Shown here: positions 33,717 through 41,776 of the stretch, piece by piece
Numbering within the stretch: the first letter of the stretch is position 1
Layout: every line of letters begins with the position of its first letter
Source of the DNA: Cryobacterium algoricola
GTDB taxonomy: Bacteria; Actinomycetota; Actinomycetes; Actinomycetales; Microbacteriaceae
DNA length: 64,000 nt
Direction: 5' to 3'
Assembly (NCBI RefSeq): GCF_004402485.1
Contig: NZ_SOFG01000004.1
Span: 124,001 to 188,000, forward strand
Program-made: the position numbers and the translations under genes
The notes under the pieces: generated by a model
Told to the model about the DNA's origin: nothing
The model's input: only the letters and a program-made list of their open reading frames with translations
Database searches by the model: none

Positions 33717-33985
33717 GCTATCTCATCCGGCTGACACCACAGGCGGCCAAGGAAGTACGGAAACTCGACACGACCTCTGCACGGCGCATTCGATCGTTCC
33801 TGGAAGACCGACTGGCCCAGTTGGACAATCCACGCGCTCTCGGCAAACGACTGGTCAATGAAGACTTCTGGCGCTACCGCGTCGGCGACTACCGGATTCT
33901 GGCCCATATCAACGATGACGAGATCGTCATCCTGGTGGTTCGGGTCGCTCACCGGCGCGACGTATACGAGGGGTTGAACGGGTAG
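33713..33985 (+). CDS. relE: RelE/ParE-family toxin
   Basis: About 90 residues. It has the RelE core: LTPQAAKEVRKLD helix, RIRSFLEDRLAQLDNP, ALGKRLVNEDFWRYRVGDYRILAHI and the final VRVAHRRDVYEG. Basic Arg residues in the GDYRIL strand and the last VAHRRDVY are those expected for ribosome-dependent mRNA cleavage, but ParE-type gyrase action cannot be excluded. TTG at 33713 overlaps the relB stop (TTGA); TTG at 33704 is the alternative. A complete and apparently active pair next to a tRNA. Confidence 0.88.
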   Translation: MSYLIRLTPQAAKEVRKLDTTSARRIRSFLEDRLAQLDNPRALGKRLVNEDFWRYRVGDYRILAHINDDEIVILVVRVAHRRDVYEGLNG

Positions 33986-34120
33986 CACTCCCCCGCTCCA
34001 AGTCCGACTATGTGCGGCGCAGCTCCTGTACGAGCGTCATGACATCACTCTTCCCGAGCCGACGGTTCCTCGCCAGAATTCTCCGCGCCCCAGTTCGGGG
34101 ACCGGACCCGCTTCAGGCGT

Positions 34121-35467
34121 TCAGGGCGTCCACCACGGCCGCAGGGGCAGGTCTGCGGGGCCGTCACCGTCCGCTGGTTTCACCGCGAGGACCTGGTGCA
34201 GTTGGATACCCCCGGTCTCGAAGGCGAGCCGTGAGCCGGCCATGTAGAGGCCCCACACCTTCGCGGTCTCCAGCCCGACCTCGGCGACCGCGTCATCCCA
34301 ATGCTCGACGAGGTTGGCGCACCAGTCGCGCAGGGTCAGGGCGTAGTGCTGGCGCAGGTTCTCCTCGTGGAGGACCTCGAGGCCGGTGTCCTGGGCGGCG
34401 CTGATGATGCGGCCGGAGCCGGTCAACTCGCCGTCGGGGAAGACATACCGGTCGATGAACCCTCGGGTGGACGCCTCGGAGTGGTTGTCCGGACGGGTGA
34501 TGCAGTGGTTGAGCAGCAGCCCACCCTGGCGCAGCCGGGACTGCAGGAACACGAAGTAGGCGGGATAGTTGCGCACGCCGATGTGCTCGAGCAGCCCGAT
34601 CGAGGACACCGCATCGAAACCGGTCTCGGCGATGTCGCGGTAGTCGCCGAAACGCACCTCGGCCAGTCCGGCCAGCCCCTCGTCGGCAATCGCGCGCTGC
34701 GCCCAGGCGGCCTGCTGTTCCGACAGCGTCACGCCGGTCGCCCGGACACCGCGGCGGGCGGCGTAGCGCACCATGCCGCCCCAGCCGCAGCCGACATCGA
34801 GCAACCGGTCGCCGGGCTTCAGTCGCAGCTTCTCGAACACCAGCCGGTACTTGTTCTCCTGCGCCTCGTCGAGGGAGGCGTCCTGGCGCGGGTAACACGC
34901 GCAGGTGTAGGTCATCGACGGCCCGAGCACCCACTCGTAGAAGGTGTTCGAGACGTCGTAGTGGTGGTGGATCGCCTCGGCGTCCCGGCTCTTGCTGTGC
35001 CGGAGTGCCCCGGCGATGCGCCGCCAGCGCGGCGGCGCCTCCTGCGCAGGAGGCTTGATTGGGCGCAGGTTCCCGATCCCGATGGAGCGGATGATGGTGG
35101 CCAGCACCCGGGGTGACGGCAGCGTGAAGACGAGGTCGCCGGTGAGCGCCTTCAGGAGGTCGTACGGGTCGCCGGGGTGAACCCCGTGAATCTCGAGGTC
35201 ACCGGCGATGTAGGCCCGGGCCAGGCCCAGGTCGCCGCGTCCCGTGGCCAGGTAAGTGGTGCCTCGCGGTGTCTTCAGGTGCAGTCCGAGCTGCGCATCC
35301 ACCGGGCCGGTCGCACTGCCGTCGTAGGCGGTGAAGCGCAGCGGGAGCCGCCCACCGGCCAGGATCTCGAGGATCTCGGCGAGGGTGAGTTTCCCCTGCG
35401 GCTCTGCGCTGCGAGCCCCTTCCCTGTTGTGCGTGTCTTCCGAGGATCGCTGCTGGAACGTGGTCAT
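34121..35467 (-). CDS. tmsB: TmsB/BfaB-type SAM-dependent fatty-acyl methyltransferase (Cfa family)
   Basis: A 448-residue protein of the cyclopropane-fatty-acid synthase family. An N-terminal lipid-binding region (residues 25-130) precedes HHHYDVSNTFYEWVLGPSMTYTCACY, the SAM motif LLDVGCGWGGMVRYAA, IGLLEHIGVRNYPAYF and the C-terminal ENLRQHYALTLRDWCANL. It is coupled (4-nt overlap) to an FAD-binding oxidoreductase. That pair is the known actinobacterial system turning oleoyl chains into 10-methylene and then 10-methylstearoyl (tuberculostearic-type) lipids, rather than cyclopropanes. Assignment to this pathway rests on the pairing. Confidence 0.85.
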   Translation of the reverse strand: MTTFQQRSSEDTHNREGARSAEPQGKLTLAEILEILAGGRLPLRFTAYDGSATGPVDAQLGLHLKTPRGTTYLATGRGDLGLARAYIAGDLEIHGVHPGDPYDLLKALTGDLVFTLPSPRVLATIIRSIGIGNLRPIKPPAQEAPPRWRRIAGALRHSKSRDAEAIHHHYDVSNTFYEWVLGPSMTYTCACYPRQDASLDEAQENKYRLVFEKLRLKPGDRLLDVGCGWGGMVRYAARRGVRATGVTLSEQQAAWAQRAIADEGLAGLAEVRFGDYRDIAETGFDAVSSIGLLEHIGVRNYPAYFVFLQSRLRQGGLLLNHCITRPDNHSEASTRGFIDRYVFPDGELTGSGRIISAAQDTGLEVLHEENLRQHYALTLRDWCANLVEHWDDAVAEVGLETAKVWGLYMAGSRLAFETGGIQLHQVLAVKPADGDGPADLPLRPWWTP

Positions 35468-36843
35468 CGTCGTTGCACCGCCTTTGCGTAGAGATCGAGG
35501 AGACGTGACTCGGGGTCGTAGCGCTTCTTGACGCTCCGATAGGCGTCTCCGCCGTAGAGTTCGTCGAACTTCTCCGGAGAGTAGTACGAGTCGGAGTAAA
35601 GCGACTTGTGCCCGTCGAACTCGCTGATCGCATCCTCGATCAGACGGTTCGTCGCCCCTTCGCTGGACCCCACCGGCACCGTCGACCAGAACCCGACGTT
35701 GACATACGTCTCGAGCGGCCGGAGCGGGTAAAGGGGCCAGCCCTCAGCGTCCCGCACCCGCAGCGGACAGAGCCAGATCGGTTCGATCGGAATGGTGGCC
35801 AGGAACCAGTCCAGGAACTCCGCACATCGCGATATCGGTATTTCGACGTCCTGCACGACCCGTTCCCGAGGAGGTCGATTCCGGAGTCGCTCGATGAGAT
35901 CGCCGATGTGGAATCGCTGCTCGTAACGCATCAGCTTTCCGTAGAAGCTGCTGCGCCGGAGCGCTCTGGGCCAGAGCCGACGAACGAGCGGACGCTGTGC
36001 ACCGAATGCCTCCGAGCACCAGAACCAGTCCGTGTCCCATCGCCACAGGTAGTCGTGGATCGTGAGCCGGTCGACCGTGGTGCCCTCATCGTGCTGGATG
36101 GAGCGGTAGTAGATCTTCTGGCCGGTGTAGTCGCTCACGGGGCCGGATGCCGCGGTCCGCGTGCCCAGGCAGAGGTAGCTCTCGGTGGCGCTGAACACGA
36201 CGCCGTCGAGGTAGTCGACACGGGCGCCGTCCAGGCTCCCCGTCGCGACGATGCGTCCCATCGCCGCGACGAGGTCGGGGAGCGAGTGGAACCGCAGATG
36301 CCGGAGCTCGACGAAGGGTTCCACGGGCTCCAGCTCGATGCGCAGCCGCACCGCATACCCGAGGGTGCCGTAGGAGTTGGGGAAGGAACGGTAGAGGTCC
36401 TCGTGCTCCGTCGGCGACGCGGTGATGACCTCGCCCGTTCCCGTCAGGATGTCCAGCTCCAGTACCGACTCGTGTGGGAGGCCGTTGCGGAAGGACGTGG
36501 ATTCGATGCCGAGGCCGGTGACCGCGCCGCCGAGGGTGATCGTCTTCAGTTGCGGCACGACGAGGGGCGCCAACCCGTGCGGCAGGGTCGCGGCGACGAG
36601 ATCGTCGTAGGTGCACATGCCGGCCACATCGACCGTGCGCGCATCCGGGTCGACCGCGATCACGCCGGCCAATCCCGACGTGTCGAGGCCCGGGGCGTCC
36701 GGCTTCGCGCGGGACCGGAACAGGTTCGAGGTGGTCTTGGCGAGCCGTACGGATGCCGTCGGCGGGACCGCCCGATAACTCGCGAGGAGCCGTTCGACGC
36801 CGGCGGCGTGAGCGGTGCGTGCGTCGGTCGCAGGAGTGGTCAC
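35464..36843 (-). CDS. tmsA: TmsA/BfaA-type FAD-dependent oxidoreductase
   Basis: A 459-residue protein of the VAO/FAD-linked oxidase family. The FAD-binding half (about 30-215) contains AVDPDARTVDVAGMCTYDDLV, LKTITLGGAVTGLGIES and GLPHESVLELDILTGTGE. The C-terminal half has no similarity motif I can name and ends YDPESRLLDLYAKAV. It is proposed to reduce the 10-methylene intermediate with NADPH, completing 10-methyl branched fatty acids with the downstream methyltransferase. GTG start at 36843; TAGCTT 6 nt upstream suggests leaderless transcription. Confidence 0.85.
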   Translation of the reverse strand: MTTPATDARTAHAAGVERLLASYRAVPPTASVRLAKTTSNLFRSRAKPDAPGLDTSGLAGVIAVDPDARTVDVAGMCTYDDLVAATLPHGLAPLVVPQLKTITLGGAVTGLGIESTSFRNGLPHESVLELDILTGTGEVITASPTEHEDLYRSFPNSYGTLGYAVRLRIELEPVEPFVELRHLRFHSLPDLVAAMGRIVATGSLDGARVDYLDGVVFSATESYLCLGTRTAASGPVSDYTGQKIYYRSIQHDEGTTVDRLTIHDYLWRWDTDWFWCSEAFGAQRPLVRRLWPRALRRSSFYGKLMRYEQRFHIGDLIERLRNRPPRERVVQDVEIPISRCAEFLDWFLATIPIEPIWLCPLRVRDAEGWPLYPLRPLETYVNVGFWSTVPVGSSEGATNRLIEDAISEFDGHKSLYSDSYYSPEKFDELYGGDAYRSVKKRYDPESRLLDLYAKAVQRR

Positions 36844-36860
36844 GCCGCCAAGCTAGTCCT

Positions 36861-36892
36861 CCGTCGCCGGGCCCGCGCGGGCCCGGCGACGG
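36861..36892. repeat. 32-bp perfect palindrome
   Basis: Two 16-bp arms meet with no spacer; the left arm is CCGTCGCCGGGCCCGC. It begins 22 nt beyond the stop of the minus-strand phosphorylase gene and 18 nt before the tmsA start, covering the likely tmsA -35 position. It could end phosphorylase transcription (no T-tract), act as an operator, or both. Confidence 0.85.
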
Positions 36893-36914
36893 ATTGTCGG
36901 GAAGGGTGCTGCCG

Positions 36915-39386
36915 CTACAGGGTGGCGCGCACCTGCACGACGCTGCCGGCCGGGGCGTACGGAACAGTGCGGCCGTCGATGGCCACTCCGTCGACCTCAA
37001 GGCTCGCGCGCGAACCCTCACGGCCCGAGTTGGCCACCGTGATGACGTATGTCGCACCGCGGGCCTGCCGGGTCACGGTGAATTCCGCGACGTCCGGCCC
37101 GATCTGCGGGTCGACGACCAGGCCGTCGTAGTCGGTGCGCACGCCCAGGAGGTACTGGGACACCGTCACGAAGTTCCACGCCGCGGTTCCGGTGAGCCAG
37201 GAGTTCTTGGCCTCACCGTGCCGGGAGGCCTCCTTGCCCGCGATCATCTGCGCGTACACGTACGGCTCGAGGCGGTGCACCTCGGAGATGTCCTCACGGT
37301 AGGCGGGCGTGATCTTGCGGTAGTGGTCGAACGCCTTGGCGCCGCGGCCGAGGACCGTCTCGCCGATGATGACCCACGGGTTGTTGTGGCAGAAGATTCC
37401 GCCGTTCTCCTTGTAGCCCGGCGGGTACGTCGAGACCTCGCCGAGTTCGATCCGGTAGCTCTTGTACGCCGGGTACTGCAGCACGAGCCCGTGTTCGGAG
37501 CCGAGCAGGCGGTCCACGGAGTCGAGGGCGCGGAATGCGGGGCTCGTGGCGGACGGGGTTCCGTCGGCGTTGTGCTCGACGCCGACGCCGGCGAGGACGG
37601 CGAAGCCCTGGGGCTCGATCCAGATCCTGCCCTCGGTGTCTTCGTGGGTGCCGACTTTGTTGCCGTAGGCGTCGTAGGCACGCAGGAACCACTCGCCGTC
37701 CCAGCCGTCGGTGAGCAGCACCTGACTCATGGTCGCGGCGGCCTTGCGGGCGCGGTCGGCCTGCTGGGTGTCGCCGCCACGTTCGGCGATGGTCGCGTAC
37801 TGTCCCGCCGCGAGCACGAACTGCGCCGCGATGAAGGTCGACTCCGCGACGACGCCCGCCTGGTTCTCCGTGGTCTGGAAGGATTCGCCCGGTGTCGTCG
37901 AGAAGCAGTTCAGGTTCAGGCAGTCGTTCCAGTCGGCGCGCCCGATCAGGGGCAGGCCGTGCGGGCCGAGGTTGTTGAGGGTGAACTCGAAGGAGCGGGT
38001 GAGGTGGGTGTAGAGCGTCTGCGCGAGCGCGTCGTTGTTGTCGAACGGGACGACCTCGTCGAGGATGCTGAAGTCCCCGGTCTCCTTGAGGTAGGCGTCC
38101 ACCCCGATGATCAGCCAGGCCGGGTCGTCATTGAAGCCGCTCCCGAGCTCGTTGTTGCCACGCTTGGTGAGCGGCTGGTACTGGTGGTACGCCGATCCGT
38201 CGGGAAGCTGGGTGGCGGCGATGTCGAGGATGCGTTCGCGCGCGCGGTCGGGGATCAGATGCACGAAGCCGAGCAGGTCCTGGGTCGAGTCGCGGAAGCC
38301 CATCCCGCGCCCGATTCCGGTTTCGAAGTACGACGCCGAGCGGGACATGTTGAAGGTGACCATGCACTGGTACTGGTTCCAGATGTTCACCATCCGGTTG
38401 AGCTTGTCGTCGGGAGAGGTCACGGTGTACGCGGAGAGCAGGGTGGTCCAGTACTCCCCCAGGGCCGCGAACGCGGCATCCGCTGCCTCTGTCGTGGAGA
38501 GGCGCGCCAGCAGTTCGTGCGCACGCGTCTTGTTGATGATCTGCTTCGCGTCGTCGGCCCACTTGTCCTGGCCGTTCTCGACGGTGTTCTCGACGTAGCC
38601 GACCACGAAGACGAGCTCGCGGGTTTCGCCGGGCTGGAGAGTCGAGTCGACCTGGTGCGAACCGATCGGGTACCAGCCGGACGCCATTGAGTTCTGCGCC
38701 TTCCCGGCGTTCGGAACCTTGGCCTCCGCGAGCGTCTCGTAGAGGCCGACGAAGGTCTCCCTGTCGGTGTCGAAACCGGCGATCTCGGCGTTCACCGAGT
38801 ACACGGCGTAGTGGTCACGCCGTTCCCGGTATTCGGTCTTGTGGTAGATCGTGCTGCCCTCGACCTCGACCTCGGCGAGGGAGAGGTTGCGCTGGTAGTT
38901 GGTCTGGTCGTCCTGGGCGTTCCAGAGGCAGAACTCGAGGTAGGAGAAGAGGGAGAAAGTCTTGACCTGGTCCGAGGCGTTGGTAATCGTCACCTTCTGC
39001 ACCTCCGCCGTCTCGCCGAGCGGAACGAAGTACAGCGTGGAGACGCGCAGTCCGCCGCGCTCACCGGTGATCCGGGTGTACCCCATGCCGTGGCGGGTCT
39101 CGAAGAAGTCGAGGTCCTTCTTCATCGGCAGCCAGCTCGGCGTCCAGACGTCGCCGCCGTCGTTGATGAAGAAATAGCGTCCGCCGGAGTCGGTGGGAAT
39201 GTCGTTGTAGCGATACCGCGTCAGGCGACGCATCTTCGCGTCCTTATAGAACGTGTACCCGCCGGCCGTGTGAGATATCAGGGAAAAGAAATCTTCGCTG
39301 CCCAGGTAGTTGATCCACGGGTATGGCGTGAGCGGGGTCTCGATCACGTATTCCCTGGCCTCGTCGTCGAAATGACCGAACCTCAT
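36915..39386 (-). CDS. Cellobiose phosphorylase (GH94)
   Basis: An 823-residue cytoplasmic enzyme. An N-terminal beta-sandwich ([27 protein letters not shown]) is followed by the (alpha/alpha)6 barrel with [25 protein letters not shown] and the general-acid Asp488 in RADWNDCLN. Substrate-site segments [18 protein letters not shown] and [10 protein letters not shown] are intact. It cleaves cellobiose with phosphate to glucose-1-phosphate and glucose. The family also has chitobiose and related phosphorylases, but the motifs fit cellobiose best. ATG at 39386 has AAAGGTG 6 nt upstream. A CebR-like operator lies about 90 bp upstream. No transporter gene is adjacent. Confidence 0.93.
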   Translation of the reverse strand: MRFGHFDDEAREYVIETPLTPYPWINYLGSEDFFSLISHTAGGYTFYKDAKMRRLTRYRYNDIPTDSGGRYFFINDGGDVWTPSWLPMKKDLDFFETRHGMGYTRITGERGGLRVSTLYFVPLGETAEVQKVTITNASDQVKTFSLFSYLEFCLWNAQDDQTNYQRNLSLAEVEVEGSTIYHKTEYRERRDHYAVYSVNAEIAGFDTDRETFVGLYETLAEAKVPNAGKAQNSMASGWYPIGSHQVDSTLQPGETRELVFVVGYVENTVENGQDKWADDAKQIINKTRAHELLARLSTTEAADAAFAALGEYWTTLLSAYTVTSPDDKLNRMVNIWNQYQCMVTFNMSRSASYFETGIGRGMGFRDSTQDLLGFVHLIPDRARERILDIAATQLPDGSAYHQYQPLTKRGNNELGSGFNDDPAWLIIGVDAYLKETGDFSILDEVVPFDNNDALAQTLYTHLTRSFEFTLNNLGPHGLPLIGRADWNDCLNLNCFSTTPGESFQTTENQAGVVAESTFIAAQFVLAAGQYATIAERGGDTQQADRARKAAATMSQVLLTDGWDGEWFLRAYDAYGNKVGTHEDTEGRIWIEPQGFAVLAGVGVEHNADGTPSATSPAFRALDSVDRLLGSEHGLVLQYPAYKSYRIELGEVSTYPPGYKENGGIFCHNNPWVIIGETVLGRGAKAFDHYRKITPAYREDISEVHRLEPYVYAQMIAGKEASRHGEAKNSWLTGTAAWNFVTVSQYLLGVRTDYDGLVVDPQIGPDVAEFTVTRQARGATYVITVANSGREGSRASLEVDGVAIDGRTVPYAPAGSVVQVRATL

Positions 39387-39473
39387 GTGTGCACCTTTGC
39401 GATATGCGGAGGACCGGATGGCGACGGGCTCCGAAATTATCGGAAGCCATCGACGAACCAGACCCAAACTTTG

Positions 39474-39487
39474 TGAGAGCGCTCTCA
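39474..39487. promoter_or_regulatory. CebR/LacI-family operator
   Basis: TGAGAGCGCTCTCA is a perfect 14-bp palindrome with the central GAGCGCTC of the CebR operator (TGGGAGCGCTCCCA) that controls cellobiose genes in Streptomyces. It lies 88-101 bp upstream of the cellobiose phosphorylase ATG and about 85 bp before divergent arfB. CebR itself is not in the window. Confidence 0.8.
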
Positions 39488-39571
39488 TTGACGCCCGCGG
39501 CTACTCTAGCAAAGGAAGACCCCGGGGTGCCACACCGTATGTTCCCCGCCGCACTGTGACACGCTGGGACC

Positions 39572-39994
39572 ATGGATCTGGAGGTGTCGCCCGCGCTCAC
39601 GCTTCCCGCATCGGAACTGGGCTGGCGGTTCTCGCGGTCACCGGGACCGGGCGGCCAGCACGTGAACACCTCGGACAGTCGTGTGGAACTCTCCTGGAAC
39701 GTCGCGACGTCCCCGTCCCTGTCCGACGACCAGCGGGCCCGGCTCCTCGCGCGACTCGACCGCCGACTCGTCGGCGGGGTGGTCACCGTCGCCGCGTCGG
39801 AGCAACGCTCCCAGCTCCGGAACCGGGAGATCGCCCTGGCCAAGCTCGCCGACCTCGTGTCGGCCGCGCTCGCTCCCGATGCGGCCCGCCGCCGCGCCAC
39901 CCGACCCACGAGAGGCTCGAACCGACGCCGTCTCGCAGCCAAGGAACAGCGGGCCGCGACGAAACGGCAGCGCCAGCGACCATCAGACGAATAA
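39572..39994 (+). CDS. arfB: ArfB, alternative ribosome-rescue factor
   Basis: A 140-residue protein. The catalytic GGQ lies in FSRSPGPGGQHVNTSDSRVEL (GGQ at residues about 27-29), followed by a release-factor domain-3-like fold and a basic tail rich in Arg and Lys (about 105-140) that enters the empty mRNA channel. It hydrolyses peptidyl-tRNA on ribosomes stalled without a stop codon. No Shine-Dalgarno is seen; CACGCT lies 6 nt before the ATG. Divergent from the phosphorylase gene. Confidence 0.93.
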   Translation: MDLEVSPALTLPASELGWRFSRSPGPGGQHVNTSDSRVELSWNVATSPSLSDDQRARLLARLDRRLVGGVVTVAASEQRSQLRNREIALAKLADLVSAALAPDAARRRATRPTRGSNRRRLAAKEQRAATKRQRQRPSDE

Positions 39995-40103
39995 CCCCGG
40001 TCAGCAAAGAGTTTCGCAACATGCGCTTTCCGGCCCCCACGGCAGTCGTTGGACATGTACATTGTGTTCCGGGGGTTGGCACAGCTCTCTGAGAGGACCA
40101 ACC

Positions 40104-41033
40104 ATGACCTTCGTCTCCCCGCCCGCCGGCCAGAACGGCCAGAACGGCCAGAACGGCCAGCCCTACCCGAGTCCCCTGCCGCAGCAGCCACCCCTGCTCC
40201 CTCCACGCCGCTCGGCGAGCGGCCTCGCGATCGCCGCGTTCATCGTCGGCATCGCCGCCTTCCTCACCGGACTCGTGGTCGGAGTCGGTCTGGTGCTCGG
40301 ACTCGCGGGACTGGGCCTGGCGATCTTCGCACTCCGCCAGGGCACGAGCCGGGGATTCAGCCTGACCGGGCTCATCCTCTCTGCCCTCGCGACCCTCACC
40401 AACATCGTTGTGATTGTGCTCCTCGTCGTCCTCGGACCGGCGGTCACCCGTGCGGCCGAATCCGCGGCCCGGAATCTGGAGGCCCAGCAGGCGCAGTCGA
40501 CGCCCGGGGCTGCGAGTACCGCCACCCAGGCGATCGACACGCCCTGCTACTCGTTCACCGGCCCGGGCGCCTATATCAACGACATCGGCACGGCCGCCAT
40601 CGCCGACTGCTCCACCGAGCTCGAGCTCTGGGGTGATGACAACGCCGACGGCACCGTGACGGTGACCGGGGTCGGCGAGATCCTCGGCACCGTCACCATC
40701 GAACCGATCCACACCAGTACATCGACCGGGTGGGGCACCGATGGCTCGGTCGACGGGATCGTCGACTATCTGAACCAGAGCTATATTCCCCAACTCGGCA
40801 CCGTCATCAGCCTGAAGGAACCTGTCACCCTCGACGGCACCCCGGCCAACCTCACCCGCGTGCAGAGCACGAAGGCGCTCACGAAGACGAAGGCGCTCCT
40901 CGTCACCCAGGCCGCGAGCCCGTACTCGACGTCGACGGGCGACGTTCAGGTGTTCTCCATCTCCTTCGTCATCCCCCAGGACAACGGCGACGCGATCATC
41001 CAGGAACTCGCGAAGAGCTGGACCTGGAAGTGA
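40104..41033 (+). CDS. DUF4190-type membrane protein with extracytoplasmic domain
   Basis: A 309-residue protein. The N-terminus is Gln/Asn/Pro-rich, with GQN units encoded by a 9-bp tandem repeat (GGCCAGAAC, from 40128). Two transmembrane segments follow (about 40-65 and 75-115, with the DUF4190 pattern ALRQGTSRGFSLTGLILSALATL). The rest, about 190 residues, should be outside and has a single Cys pair (DTPCYSF and ADCSTE) that could form a disulfide. AGAGGA lies 7 nt before the ATG. Function unknown; the family occurs widely in actinobacterial membranes. Confidence 0.78.
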   Translation: MTFVSPPAGQNGQNGQNGQPYPSPLPQQPPLLPPRRSASGLAIAAFIVGIAAFLTGLVVGVGLVLGLAGLGLAIFALRQGTSRGFSLTGLILSALATLTNIVVIVLLVVLGPAVTRAAESAARNLEAQQAQSTPGAASTATQAIDTPCYSFTGPGAYINDIGTAAIADCSTELELWGDDNADGTVTVTGVGEILGTVTIEPIHTSTSTGWGTDGSVDGIVDYLNQSYIPQLGTVISLKEPVTLDGTPANLTRVQSTKALTKTKALLVTQAASPYSTSTGDVQVFSISFVIPQDNGDAIIQELAKSWTWK

Positions 41034-41072
41034 CGGGCCCTGTCACCTGAGACGGTCCCGTACGCTGTTCGG

Positions 41073-41546
41073 ATGCAGCCGATCCGTCCCGCCGTGCCCG
41101 CCGATGTCCCCGAGATTCTCCGGCTCGTCGTCGAGCTCGCCGAGTACGAACGCGAACCCGACGCGGTCGTGGCGACGGAGGACGGATTCCTCGCCTCGCT
41201 CTTCGGCTCCGACCCCGCGGTCCATGCGCTCGTCGTCGACGGCGAGGAGGCCGGGACCCTGGCCGGGATGGCCGTGTGGTTCCTCACCTTCTCGACCTGG
41301 GAGGGCGTGCACGGTATCCATCTCGAGGACCTGTACGTGCGCCCGGCCTATCGCGGGGGCGGGTACGGCACGGCACTCTTGACCAGCCTCGCGGCGCTCT
41401 GCGTCGAGCGCGGATACGCGCGTCTGGAATGGGACGTCCTCGACTGGAACGCGCCCGCCATCGGCTTCTATGAGGCCCTCGGGGCGCGGCCCCTCGATGG
41501 GTGGACGACCTACCGCCTCGACGGGGAGGCATTGCGGAGGGCGTGA
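41073..41546 (+). CDS. GNAT-family N-acetyltransferase (SSAT-like)
   Basis: A 157-residue enzyme. IRPAVPADVPEILRLVVELAEYERE is the common start of the diamine acetyltransferase branch, HLEDLYVRPAYRGGGYGTALL carries the acetyl-CoA loop (R-G-G-G-Y-G), and LEWDVLDWNAPAIGFYEALGA is the typical end. It probably acetylates a polyamine, amino acid or similar amine; substrate not determined. TACGCT ends 6 nt before the ATG, predicting a leaderless transcript. Confidence 0.9.
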   Translation: MQPIRPAVPADVPEILRLVVELAEYEREPDAVVATEDGFLASLFGSDPAVHALVVDGEEAGTLAGMAVWFLTFSTWEGVHGIHLEDLYVRPAYRGGGYGTALLTSLAALCVERGYARLEWDVLDWNAPAIGFYEALGARPLDGWTTYRLDGEALRRA

Positions 41547-41587
41547 GCCCGCGCATCCGTTTCACCTGCCTTCTGCCTGGCGTCGGC

Positions 41588-41716
41588 TAGACTCGGCTCA
41601 GACTTCCGTTCGCAGATAGCCAAAGCGACCGGACGAGCACTGGTTGAGACAGTGCAGGACGGCCCCCGGATTCGTCCGGGGGCCTTCTCTCATTCCGGAA
41701 TTCCTCTGCCGGAATG
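41588..41716 (+). promoter_or_regulatory. Structured 5' leader of the MFS gene (candidate attenuator or small RNA)
   Basis: TAGACT (41588-41593) is a -10 candidate. Downstream lie three hairpins: GCACTG/CAGTGC with a 7-nt loop, the strong hairpin at 41661-41684, and CATTCCGG/CCGGAATG (41691-41698 and 41709-41716). A GTG-started frame runs from 41652 to 41780 and ends in an ATGA overlap with the MFS start, but it has no good ribosome site. The arrangement fits premature termination ahead of an efflux gene; the ligand or signal is unknown. Confidence 0.5.
41661..41684 (+). terminator. UUCG-capped hairpin ahead of the MFS gene
   Basis: A perfect 10-bp stem (GGCCCCCGGA/TCCGGGGGCC) closed by a TTCG tetraloop and followed by TTCTCTC. 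It may terminate the GNAT transcript or act as an attenuator in the MFS leader. Confidence 0.75.
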
Positions 41717-41776
41717 GGAATGCCGGACTGCCGCCGCCGATTACATCCCTCGTAGCGAATCGACGACGGAGGCCGA

